DNA from: Nematopogon swammerdamellus
Taxonomy: Eukaryota; Arthropoda; Insecta; Lepidoptera; Adelidae
Length of the DNA stretch: 64,000 nucleotides
Assembly (NCBI GenBank): GCA_946902875.1
Contig: OX336344.1
Location: forward strand, 16,389,791-16,453,790
Direction: 5' to 3'
Of this stretch, positions 55,266 through 64,000 are shown piece by piece (position 1 is the stretch's first letter; every line of letters begins with the position of its first letter). Under the pieces are notes generated by a model. The model ran no database searches. It saw nothing but the letters and a program-made list of their open reading frames with translations, and had not been told where the DNA came from. Both the position numbers and the translations under genes were made by a program.

Positions 55266-55308
55266 TTCAGGAGAAGCCACGTATACTAATGAAGACTTCC
55301 TCCGATAG

Positions 55309-55505
55309 ATCGCAATCCCATCACCTGCTGCACAGAAGACGGCCAGTACGCAGCTGACGTACAGACCAATCCTCAGTGCGCGCCGCTTCCGGTACCCGCT
55401 GACGACCCGGTCCACGCGCAGTACAACCGTCAGTGTATGAACTTTGTCAGGACCACCACCACAAGGGACAGATTTTGCACCCCACGCAACGTGCCTGCTG
55501 AACCT
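55309..55505 (+). CDS. Secreted haem peroxidase, exon D
   Basis: Residues 185-250. Acceptor CTTCCTCCGATAG ends at 55308 (weak pyrimidine tract); donor GTGAGT at 55506. It reads RNPITCCTEDGQYAADVQ, NPQCAPLPVPADDPVHAQ, YNRQCMNFVRTTTTRDRFC and TPRNVPAEP, the Cys-rich segment (CC, QC, QCMNFVR, FC) after the distal His in arthropod peroxidases. The exon ends on a codon boundary. The next expected segment (the 'xxTAFLDxSxVYG' region), the catalytic Arg and the proximal His motif were not found before 64000, so the gene continues to the right. Confidence 0.95.
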
Positions 55506-55534
55506 GTGAGTACTTTTTTATGTCTTCTGGCCTG

Positions 55535-55690
55535 GTTGGTTACACCACCTACTACACCCGTGTTTCTATCAACCACACCTTGGTGAACTAGTCTGCCATG
55601 TCAGTGATTTCCTTTGGTCTCGGCTACACTGAACTGGCTGAAAACCTCGAACAATTTTTTCATGGCCGTTTCGGCCGAGCTTTATTCTGC
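55535..55690 (-). repeat. Family A fragment
   Basis: GTTGGTTACACCACCTACTA, GTGAACTAGTCTGCCATGTC and GGCTACACTGAACTGGCTGA; strongly diverged. Confidence 0.65.
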
Positions 55691-55697
55691 AGATCTA

Positions 55698-55820
55698 TTC
55701 GCGGAAATCAGCACTGATTATTCAGGAAAGTTTCAATCGCTGAGACTAGTCTGACACATAGATAAAAACTAGTCTCAGCGATTTAAACTTTCCTGAATAA
55801 TCAGTGCTGATTTCCGCGAA
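55698..55820. mobile_element. Foldback, 53-bp arms
   Basis: TTCGCGGAAATCAGCACTGA then TTATTCAGGAAAGTTT and CTGAGACTAGT pair with the reverse at the right end, with one single-base gap. A 16-base loop lies at 55751-55766. Flanking CAGATC/CAGACC may be a decayed target duplication. Confidence 0.8.
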
Positions 55821-55937
55821 CAGACCCGCAGGGCGGTGGAGGTGGTCCAATTCGAATGGCTGAAATCTACTTTAGCCTTAGGCGTTTTTCTTCGAGCTGC
55901 TCGTGTTCAATAAATGCACTTATTAAAGTAGAAAACA

Positions 55938-56013
55938 GGAAAAGTGGTGCACGCCAATGGGGTTCGAACCGACGAACTTCCGCTTACTAAGTCTATTAAC
56001 ACTTGGCCCGTGT
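55938..56013 (-). repeat. tRNA-like SINE remnant
   Basis: On the minus strand GGCCAAGTGTTAATAG (A-box-like) is followed by CGGTTCGAACCCC (B-box). There is no acceptor stem, so it is not a tRNA gene. Confidence 0.4.
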
Positions 56014-57115
56014 GTCTATATATGGTGCTCGAGAAGTTTTGAACTAAAATTAACCTCTAGCCACTAGAACATTCAAGCCTTCTGACAACTTTTGAGCTAC
56101 GAGACGAGCCGAAGGATTAATTCCTTGAACGACCGAAGCTATTGGCCTTCTATGTTCCGTCTTCTTGCTTTCTCTTATCAAAATGTTTAAACGACTTCAA
56201 AAAAGGAGGAGTTTACTTGTTCAATTTTCTTTGCTTGCGGTTCCTCCTTTGTCTCATTTATCCTTTTATTTTTCTTTTCTCTTTCCTTCCGCATTCCTTT
56301 TTCTTTACACAACTTCCTTTGTTCGTAATTTCCTTCGTCATTCACATTTATATTTTCAAGAATGAGCCCGTGTCATCGGATTCTTATAAATTTTCAACTG
56401 TATTCTTGAACACCATTGATATTATAATTTTAAGCAGTCGAGAACGACTATAATATCACTTGAAATCTGCAAAATTGTATTTTATTTCATATTTTAAGCC
56501 AAACAGTACGTGGCCTTCCTTAAAATGCATTTAAAGCATTATGAAATGAAATTACCAAGAAACAACACCAGCCCACCTTACATGAGTTTCAAAGATTTGT
56601 AGGTACTTGTGCATAATTCGGTTGAATGCATAAAACACTTAGGAAATACTATCATGTTTAACTTGAACCTGACCTTACATAAAAATACCAATAAATACAA
56701 TTATACAATTGTAATTTTATTTTGAGTGCCATTTATAGTGAATCGAATTTTACTTCTGAGGAAGACCTGCGATTTCTCGAATGACAACACCTTGCTCGCT
56801 TGCAAATTATTCGACTGGCGGGTGGGTTCTAAAGGGAATTCGGAGGTAATTCTACTTACATGTTGATATTTATGTGAGAACTTTTCCGTGTTTTTTAAAA
56901 GACTTCAAAAAAGGAGGAGGTTCTATGTTCGGCTGTATGTATTTTTTTTTTATGTATGTTCTTCGATGATTCTTTTTGTGTTCGGTTCAGTCTAGCTCCA
57001 AGGTGGTCCCATTTTTTTTTTTGGTCAAGATTGGATTGGACAGCGAGGCGGATTCCGCCAAGTACATTAATAGCAAATAAAAATTACTAAAAAAACTGTG
57101 AAATAAAAAACTATT
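56014..57115. other. Intron DNA with family F pieces
   Basis: ACTTCAAAAAAGGAGGAG occurs at 56193 and 56903, followed in the second case by TTCTATGTTCGGCTGTATGT and a T run. This repeat start is common in Lepidoptera. No coding evidence. Confidence 0.5.
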
Positions 57116-57118
57116 TAA

Positions 57119-57290
57119 AAAAATATAAAAACCGCCTTCAAAAATGTATGAAATAAAAAAATAAAAATCGAACCCTAGAGTTGAAGGCGGTGGTGCTAAA
57201 GCAAGCAAAATAACCGACCGCCTTCAACTCTAGGGTTCGATTTTTATTTTTTTATTTCATACATTTTTGAAGGCGGTTTTTATATTTTTT
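57119..57290. mobile_element. Perfect foldback, ~72-bp arms
   Basis: Left arm (to 57191) and right arm (from 57217) are exact reverses as far as I read. They include ACCGCCTTCAAAAATGTATG and TCGAACCCTAGAGTTGAAGG, with a 25-base loop. Perfect arms suggest recent formation. Confidence 0.88.
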
Positions 57291-57842
57291 TCTTATTCTT
57301 GAAAGCTATTGATTTAGTTGGTCAACATTTATAATATTTTCTCTTTCGATTATTCTTAAAGTATTTTTCAATTTTATAGTGCTGAATGAACTTACCTACA
57401 TTAATTATATTGTTCTTAACGTTATACGTTCTAGAAGACTCTCTCACCCCTCAACAGACTCGCCGGTAGACTATTCCACAATTGATACGCGAGAATCTCT
57501 ATAGTTTCCGTTAACATTGCTGTAGCAAGGTAAATATAAGTGCCTGGTCAAGACGTATCAGCAATAAGTTATTGTATAAGATATTCTTCAGATGTCTTTT
57601 TGGAAAGTTTGTGCGTTTGAACATTACCTACAGAGCGTTCACTATAACTTGTCCCTTGAAGCAGGGACGTATTTATAGCTTCCACATGGGGGGTGTTCTG
57701 ACGAAATAGGGATCGGCTCAACTCAATAAGATTCTAGTGTTCCTCTTGAGTCGTTCTGTATTTCGGCCTAGAGGGGTACCGATACTGAAAGTTATATAAT
57801 TGAGTGGCAGGCAGGTTGAATTCTACAAAAAAAATTTATATA
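57291..57842. other. Intron DNA, no gene recognised
   Basis: Nothing identifiable on either strand. Confidence 0.4.
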
Positions 57843-58327
57843 AGGTCTTTGAAAATTAGTTAATAGTACGCTATGGGTGGTTCTGTATGGAAAATAGATC
57901 ACTTTTGAAGAACAAAGAATTTTTTTTACAATAATTTTTTCTTATTCTTATTCTTATTCTTATTTTAATTTCAGTTTCATGCCAGGAACAAAAAGTGTTC
58001 CCACACATAGATCTCTTTCTTTCAGAAATTGTGAAAAACGACAATTTTAATTTTATTAGTATGGAATAGAAAGAATTTGATTTTTTTTTTGCCAACTTAC
58101 ACCTGTTACATATTACATAATGGTAACGAAGACTTTTTTGTTACTGTTATGAAACTGAATCTATTAGGCTATAAAAATCAACCACCTATTTTTTTATTTA
58201 AATACCTACATAATAAAATATTTTACATAAAAAAAAACCCAAGATCCAAAAAATTTTATATAGGTTTTACTCCCTATATGATACAGAACCCCCCCTTAGG
58301 GTACTATAAACTAATTTTGAAAGACCT
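57843..58327. mobile_element. TA-flanked MITE, copy 1
   Basis: Left end AGGTCTTTGAAAATTAGTTA and right end TAACTAATTTT-like...GAAAGACCT are inverted, about 45 bp, including AGTACGCTA and GGGTGGTTCTGTAT. TA at 57841-57842 and 58328-58329. A TCTTA microsatellite lies inside (57939-57965). Confidence 0.85.
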
Positions 58328-58335
58328 TATACATA

Positions 58336-58808
58336 AGGTCACGTTAATAGTACGCTAAGGGGTGTTCTGTATCGGAAATAGATCACTTTTGAAGAACAAA
58401 GAATTTTTTTTTACAAAAAAAATTTTTTTATGTAAAATGTAAAAAAAAAATTCTTAATCGTTTCAGTTTCATGCCAGGAACAAAAAAGTCTTCCAACACA
58501 TAGATCTCTTTCTTCCAGAAATTGTGAAAAACCACAATTTTAGTATTATTAGTATGGAATAGAAAGAATTTGATTTTTTTACCAGCTTACACGTGTTACG
58601 TCATAATGGTAATGAAGACGTTTTTGTTACTGTTATGAAACTGAATCGATTAGGCTGTAAAAATGATCACCTATTTTTTTAATTAAATAAATAAAAAAAT
58701 ATTTTACATAAAAAAAGAGCCCAAGGTCCAAAAAATTTTATATGGGTTTTACTCCCTATATGATACAGACCCCTCCTTAGCGTACTATTAACTAATTTTG
58801 AAAGACAT
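58336..58808. mobile_element. TA-flanked MITE, copy 2 (same family)
   Basis: Same ends and interior as the preceding copy (AAATAGATCACTTTTGAAGA, TTTCATGCCAGGAACAAAAA, AACTGAATC(G/T)ATTAGGCT) at an offset near 484 bp. TA at 58334-58335 and 58809-58810. Confidence 0.85.
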
Positions 58809-58812
58809 TATA

Positions 58813-59076
58813 CACGGTGTTGCAACCCCAACCGTAAAACCCGAAAGGGGGTGATTCTGTACGTGAAATAGAACACAACTTTTGTTCTACGACTTTTTTG
58901 AAGAAAAAATATTTTTTTTTCTCCATATCTTTTGAGAATAGGTAGTTGAAATTTGTATGGAAAGAATAATTTTTTTTTGTTTCAAAAAAAATTTTTTCGC
59001 CACAGAAGTTGTTTCACATATAGAATAACCCCCTTATGTCAGTTAAAAATATTACGGGGGCAACTGCAACACCGTG
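58813..59076. mobile_element. TA-flanked MITE, different family, 264 bp
   Basis: Ends CACGGTGTTGCA and TGCAACACCGTG, with TA at 58811-58812 and 59077-59078. Its left TA abuts the TA of the preceding MITE. Confidence 0.85.
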
Positions 59077-59134
59077 TATAGTATAGGATGAAGTTTGAAA
59101 ATTTAATTATATCTAGTGTAAACTGCGTGTCGAA

Positions 59135-59182
59135 GGGGGGGGGGGGGGGGGGGGTCCGGACCCCCTAAACCCCCCCCTTGAA
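59135..59182. repeat. Poly-G followed by poly-C
   Basis: CGTGTCGAA, about 19 G, TCCGGACCCCC and CCCCCCC. The lead-in CGTG(C/T)CGAAGG is also found before the G run at 48159, so the run may belong to a repeat family. Confidence 0.8.
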
Positions 59183-60100
59183 GCGAGCAATTTCAATCTC
59201 TATTGCCGAAAGCATAAGGATTACCGCGAGGGACAAGTTACGCGAAACAGACTGTAGATCTATAAAAAGTGTTAATTAATCTTATTATAAGGTTTCTAAT
59301 CCATCATCAAACCATTGCAGGAAATATGTTGGCCATTTTTTTTATTTAGAATAAAACTAAAAAACTAAAATACTAAATTTGTCATGTGTCAATTCCGTTT
59401 AAATTCAAACAAAACAACATTTATAGCAACAAAACTTCATAATATATTCACACCTGTGTTTATTCAGGTAGATATTGGTTATTAAACTTTTTTTTTACCC
59501 ATACATACAATGTATTACTGGTACATAAAAGGAAAAATATATACATTAGAGGTAAATAAATAAAATAAAATAAAATAAAAATATTCATGCATCCTCGGGT
59601 TATAGTTACACTAGGACGCCTCACGTTTTTTTTAAAGTTAAAACCAACATGATTTCAAACTCATTTCTTTTTTCGTTTTTCGTGGGATTTTCGGCTAAAT
59701 ATTACACGTTTTCATGTTGGTACGGCCACTTTGACCTTGCTCTTAAAAAACCTTGCCCTAACACTAAATTCGTTATACGGAAAATATCTTTGAAGTCTTC
59801 GATATCGTACCCTAGTAACGAATTCAGAAATACCGGCCGCTAGTGTCTCGGTAGCTCCCAACTCAATACAGCGGCGGCCGTATTCAGTAGCGTCAGACTC
59901 GAGAATCGAGTGCTTATTTATTCAAAAATCAAAATCAAAATCTTTATTGTTTTTTTTTTTTGCAGCGGTTTTTAAAGTTTCTTCTATTACGGGTTTTTAG
60001 AATATGCAAAATGCCTGAATGGGCGTACAATACAGCCTTCATATGCATATAGCCATGCAAGGCTGGCTTTACAAATATTATTTTAAATATTTTATATATT
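59183..60100. other. Intron DNA, no gene recognised
   Basis: A 64-codon frame (59649-59843) is not recognised. ATCAAAATCAAAATCTTTATTG at 59928 is a common insect repeat-end phrase. Confidence 0.4.
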
Positions 60101-60102
60101 TA

Positions 60103-60230
60103 AAGAGAGGTGTGAATACGCACCTGTCCGGCCGGCGTGGCATTCGCAACCCCCGCGTACGACCGAATGTCCATGGGCGTCGTTAGACCCTTACGGGTGG
60201 CTCGGCGCCACATGGCACGCTTTCTATAAA
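60103..60230 (+). repeat. LINE family X 3' end
   Basis: AGAGAGGTGTGAATACGCAC, CATTCGCAACCCCCGCGTAC, GGGCGTCGTTAGACCC and GGCGCCACATGGCACGC, then an A-rich end. Same 3' end as 27281-27430. Confidence 0.8.
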
Positions 60231-60239
60231 AATAAAATA

Positions 60240-60545
60240 CCAGACGCTGTATCTGGACAATCGGGGTAAGGCAGAGTAATCGGTATTGTGCTGAAGCTAC
60301 TCCTCTAAATTACAGCACAACACCGACCACCACGTTTAGCAAAGTATTCGCACAAGATAACTATCAAGCAGCAAGTAAGGCACGAAGACACACCAACTCA
60401 TAACTCAATGGAAAGACCGCACCAAGGTGAGAGGTGGCTATCCTGTCACCCTTTAGCACAGCATCTTGTCCTTATCCCTTAGTCGCCTTAGTCGTCGTTT
60501 TATGACATGCACGGCGAGAGATGCAGTGGGGCTATTTTTTTAAAT
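60240..60545 (-). mobile_element. Family B retroposon, diverged copy
   Basis: Starts CAGACGCTGTATCTGGACAA directly after the LINE X tail, ends CAGTGGGGCTATTTTTTTAA; the head end is missing. Confidence 0.75.
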
Positions 60546-60950
60546 ATACGATTAAGCTCGTAGTAAATAGGCCCGCTGATGATAAGGCAATACAAACGAA
60601 TTTCTAGAGAAAATGAGGGTTCGAGAAACATTCCCTCTGAGATATTATTGCTATCCCGATTCTTCGCGTAAAAAGTCGAATCAAATGTACGATTTTATCC
60701 CGGTGGCACGGATGGCATACACGGATGCGCAAAGAGTTTTAAAACATAGAGAAGCATTATCTCTTTGAGCAGATGAAACCTTATTGTAAATGGTGTGCGG
60801 GAAAAAATAAAAATATTATGTACTACCTTTTGACCACGGCTCCGCTCGCGTGAAATTCGTATTTAAAAAGAAGAAATTAAGTAAGCCCGTTACCGTACCT
60901 TTATTTTGGCTGCGAAACATTTCGATTCGTGTGAGAGCCACATAGCTTAA
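60546..60950. other. No gene recognised
   Basis: 60833-60855 (CACGGCTCCGCTCGCGTG) is a small piece of the Helitron 3' end in reverse. Confidence 0.4.
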
Positions 60951-60951
60951 T

Positions 60952-61530
60952 CGGAACTGAGTTTTATTTAGCCCATTCTGTGTCTCGTATAGGTAGGTAA
61001 ATGTAAGTTGCATCAAATTCGGATGATCGGTTTAAGAGTAATGGAGAAACATGCATACATACATACAGAAAAGATTTCTAAAAATCATCAATTTTGTTTT
61101 AGTATCATACATAGAGTCTACAAACTTAGTGTATCATAAAAGAAAGTAACACTCCATGACCATATTGACCATCCCTTACAGATTTATTATTAGTATTGAC
61201 TGCTTATATTTCGCGTGCCACGTCTTTGTCAACGCGCGTGTTACGCGCTTTCTAATGAAAATTGTGTGCATATCAATCATTATCAATATCAATACTAATA
61301 ATAAATCTGTAAGGGATGGTCATGGAGTAAGTTACTTTGTTTTAGGAAATATTGAGTTTGTAGCCTCTATGTATGATACTAAAGCTAAATTGACGATTTT
61401 TAGAAATCTTTTCTGTATGTATGTATGTTCCGCCATAACTCTTAAAGCCATCATCCGAATTAGATGAAACTTAGTACAAGCACATTTTGCTATACGGGAC
61501 ACAGGATAGGCTAACTAAAATTCACTTCCG
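60952..61530. mobile_element. Family G foldback, ~245-bp arms
   Basis: The left arm (60952-61199: TTTTATTTAGCC, ATTCGGATGATCGGTTTAAG, ACAGAAAAGATTTCTAAAAA) is repeated in reverse at 61289-61530 at roughly 90% identity. The loop is about 90 bp. The start of the window carries a third arm. Confidence 0.85.
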
Positions 61531-61569
61531 GCCACGATAAGATGTGGCTCCCATACAAATCGAATCGAA

Positions 61570-61690
61570 ATAAAAGCGGCGCGGCACGGCGGCGGCGGTT
61601 CGTGGCGGCTAGCTGCGGAGGCTTGCACCGGCTCGGCGGCGTCGGGGCGCGGGGCGCGGCACGGGGTGCGGTCTGGCGGAGCGCGGTGTG
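61570..61690. repeat. GC-rich low-complexity block
   Basis: GGCGGCG/GGGGCGCGG words; frames on both strands are compositional. Confidence 0.6.
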
Positions 61691-61861
61691 TGTATGCATT
61701 GTCTCGAGCAGAGTATCTTATTTAATTCGATTCATAATAATTATTATATAGGTTTACTTCGTTAGGTATCTATTTGATTAATTTTAGGTGTAGACCTATG
61801 TACAAGTGTGGTTGCAAGTCGATGTTAGCGGATATTTGGAGTTCCTATTTGTATTAATATA

Positions 61862-61978
61862 TACCCGACTACGGCGAAGCGAAAAGGAGAGTTAGTGTTT
61901 GACCGGTATGTATGTATGTATGTATGTATGTATGTATGTATGTATGTATGTATGTATGCATGCATGCATGTATGTATG

Positions 61979-62009
<31 letters not shown>

Positions 62010-62290
62010 GTATGTATGTATGTATGTATGTTTGTATGTACGTATTTTCATCTGTTCCCTCATAACTTCGAAACTACTTATCATAATTTGACAAATGAGG
62101 TATCGTTGGATGCGTCTTGACGCTGGTTATAGGCTATGTGACGTCCCATAAAATTGGATATGGCGCCCTCTAAAGGACATAAAGTCATGACCTAAAAAAA
62201 TTTTTTTTATGATGCCGTGTTGATTGTCAAATGAAAGGGGTTAATTAACACAATTCAAAAATTTATATATTGTTAGCTGCTCCTTTCGGA
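61862..62290 (+). repeat. Family D repeat with long ATGT microsatellite
   Basis: Begins CCCGACTACGGCGAAGCGAA. An interrupted (TATG) tract runs from about 61905 to 62045. CATAACTTCGAAACTACTTA and GATATGGCGCCCTCTAAAGG follow. Confidence 0.8.
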
Positions 62291-62362
62291 TTGCTTGCAT
62301 GCATCCGATAATTGGGAATAATTTCTAAAATCAGGCCTCACTCCAAACCTACCCAAAATACA

Positions 62363-63736
62363 TCCTACTAATATTATAAACGCGAAAGTTTGTGAATGAG
62401 TTGCGTTCAGGAAGACGATAAACCTACTCAAAGAACGTAAGTAACTAATGGCGAGGCCGAAGGCCAAGCTGCGGTCGGGAAGACTATAAACCTTCTCGAA
62501 GAAAGTAAGTAACAAAAGGCAAGGCCGAAGGCCGAGCTGCGTTCAGGAAGACCCTAAACCTTTTCGAAGAAAGCAAGTAACAAAGGGCGAGGCCGAAGGC
62601 CGAGCTGCGTTCAGGAAGAGGATAAACCTTCTCGAAGACAGTAAGTAACTATGGGCGAGGCCGAAGGCCGAGATGTGTTCAGGAAGAGCATAAACCTACT
62701 CAAAGAAAGTAAGTAACTAATGGCGAGGCCGAAGGCCGAGCTGCGTTCGGGAAGACTATAAACCTTCTCGAAAAAAGTAAGTAACAAAAGGCGAGGCCGA
62801 AGGCCGAGCTGCGTTCAGGAAGACCCTAAACCTTCTCGAAGAAAGCAAGTAACAAAGGGCGAGGCCGAAGGCCGAGCTGCGTTCAGGAAGAGGATAAACC
62901 TTCTCGAAGACAGTAAGCAACTATGGGCGAGGCCGAAGGCCGAGATGTGTTCAGGAAGAGGATAAACCTTTTCGAAGAAAGTAATTAACAAAGAAGTTAT
63001 TTTCTTCGAGAAGATTTATGGTCTTCCTGAACGCAGCTCGGCCTGCGGACTCGCCCTCTGTTACTTAAATTCTTCGAAAAGTTTATCCTCTTCCTGAATG
63101 CAGCTCGGCCTTCGGCCTCGCCCTTTGTTACTTACTTTCTTAAAGATGGTTTATCCTCTTCCAGAACGCAGCTCGGCCTTCGGTCTCGCCCATAGTTACT
63201 TACTGTCTTCGAGAAGGTTTATCGTCTTACTGAACGCAGCTCGGCCTTCGGCCTCGCCCTTTGTTACTTATTTTCTTCGAGAAGTTTTATGGTATTCCTG
63301 AACGCAGCTCGGCCTTCGGCCTCGCCCTCTGTTACTTACTTTCTTTGAAAAGGTTATCCTCTTCCTGAACGCAGCTCGGCCTTCGGCCTCGCCCATAGTT
63401 ACTTACTATCTTCGAGAAGATTTATCGTCTTCCTGAACGCAGCTCGGCCTTCGGCCTCGCCCTCTGTTACTCACTTTCTTCGAAAAGGTTATCCTCTTCC
63501 TGAACGCAGCTCGGCCTTCGGCCTCGCCCATAGTTACTTACTGTCTTCGAGAAGGTTTATCGTCTTCCTGAACGCAACTCCGCCTTCGGCCTCAAAAAGT
63601 AACTCACTTTCTTCGAGACGGTTTATCGTTTACCTGAACCCAGCTCGCCCTTAGTTACTAGCCTGAACCCAGCTCGCCCTTAGTTCTTCCTTTGAAATAC
63701 GAATTCCACGCGAGCGAAGCCGCGGGCAAAAGCTAG
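62363..63736 (+). mobile_element. Non-autonomous Helitron with an inverted minisatellite interior
   Basis: The 5' end is TCCTACTAATATTATAAACG, preceded by A (62362); the 3' end is GCGAAGCCGCGGGCAAAAG then CTAG, followed by T (63737). TC...CTAG between A and T is the Helitron rule, and these ends match a Helitron I know to be common in Lepidoptera. The interior is a tandem array of ~73-bp units, each with GGCGAGGCCGAAGGCCGAGC and GTTCAGGAAGA...AAACCTTCTCGAAG(A)AA. About eight units run forward (62400-62995) and about nine run reversed (62996-63660). No Rep/helicase frame is present. Confidence 0.85.
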
Positions 63737-64000
63737 TTTAGTATATGTTGAGAGCGAAGTAAATTGTATGCAATGCGTGAAAACCAACGTTCTAGCATTT
63801 AGAGTTATTCGTGGTCTGTTCGTTCACCAGACGGATACATTTAAGCGTGCAAATTCTTCGAAAATAGCAAAAAAATAAATGTTATGAATAATTTATCCCT
63901 ACTAAAGAAATATTATACTTTATTGCACACAATAAAGTTTACAAAAGGCGGACTTAATGCCTAGAGGCTTTATCTACCAGTCATTGGATTGTGGGTAAGG
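63737..64000. other. No gene recognised
   Basis: Nothing identifiable on either strand. Confidence 0.4.

Noticed and set aside
62400..63680. CRISPR or centromeric satellite
   Set aside because: Direct then inverted units between Helitron-type ends; no spacers and short total length.
55506..64000. Further peroxidase exons (catalytic Arg, proximal His)
   Set aside because: I looked on the + strand for the VYG, REHNR-like and proximal His blocks and found none; they are presumably beyond 64000.

Overview
This window looks like a piece of a moth or butterfly (Lepidoptera) nuclear chromosome. The evidence is AT-rich DNA carrying one split gene with consensus GT/AG introns, no bacterial-style operons, and a dense load of SINEs, 3'-end LINE fragments, mariner, hAT, TA-target MITEs and a Helitron with CTAG end. 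Several repeats match sequences I know from lepidopteran genomes (the CCGCGGGC...CTAG Helitron end, and the GTTCCG-rich family with 'gcgcgagt' ends). I cannot name the species.

The only convincing protein-coding gene is on the + strand: the N-terminal 250 residues of a secreted animal-type haem peroxidase (insect chorion-peroxidase/Pxt-like group). It is spread over four exons at 28445-28640, 50975-51159, 54804-54980 and 55309-55505. The introns are 22.3 kb, 3.6 kb and 328 bp, and a fourth intron runs off the right edge (>8.4 kb). All three internal junctions keep the reading frame. The signal peptide, the CNNL motif and the distal His are present. The proximal His half of the enzyme must lie to the right of the window.

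Layout: 1-28.4 kb is repeat-filled DNA upstream of the first coding exon. It holds several copies of two SINE-like families (A and B), LINE 3' ends, a deleted mariner with intact inverted ends, TA-flanked MITEs, two small hAT-type elements with perfect 8-bp target duplications, and minisatellites. 28.6-51 kb is intron 1. It contains a 701-bp hAT element, RTE-like LINE pieces, a 4.8-kb hAT-type element inserted in a LINE, a 2,431-bp apparently perfect tandem duplication that cuts across the hAT end, and two tiny palindromic insertions (33 and 43 bp), each with a perfect 8-bp target duplication. 51.2-51.8 kb is an unusual minisatellite made of degenerate copies of peroxidase exon B plus its splice donor. 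55.5-64 kb is intron 4, with abutting TA-flanked MITEs, perfect foldbacks, and a Helitron whose interior is a roughly 73-bp tandem array that inverts at its midpoint.

Most open reading frames in the window lie inside repeats, palindromes or GC-rich tracts and are not genes. I saw no rRNA gene, no intact tRNA gene, no CRISPR array and no intact autonomous transposon. Family letters used below (A, B, C, D, E, F, G, H, I, X) are my own labels for repeats that recur inside this window.
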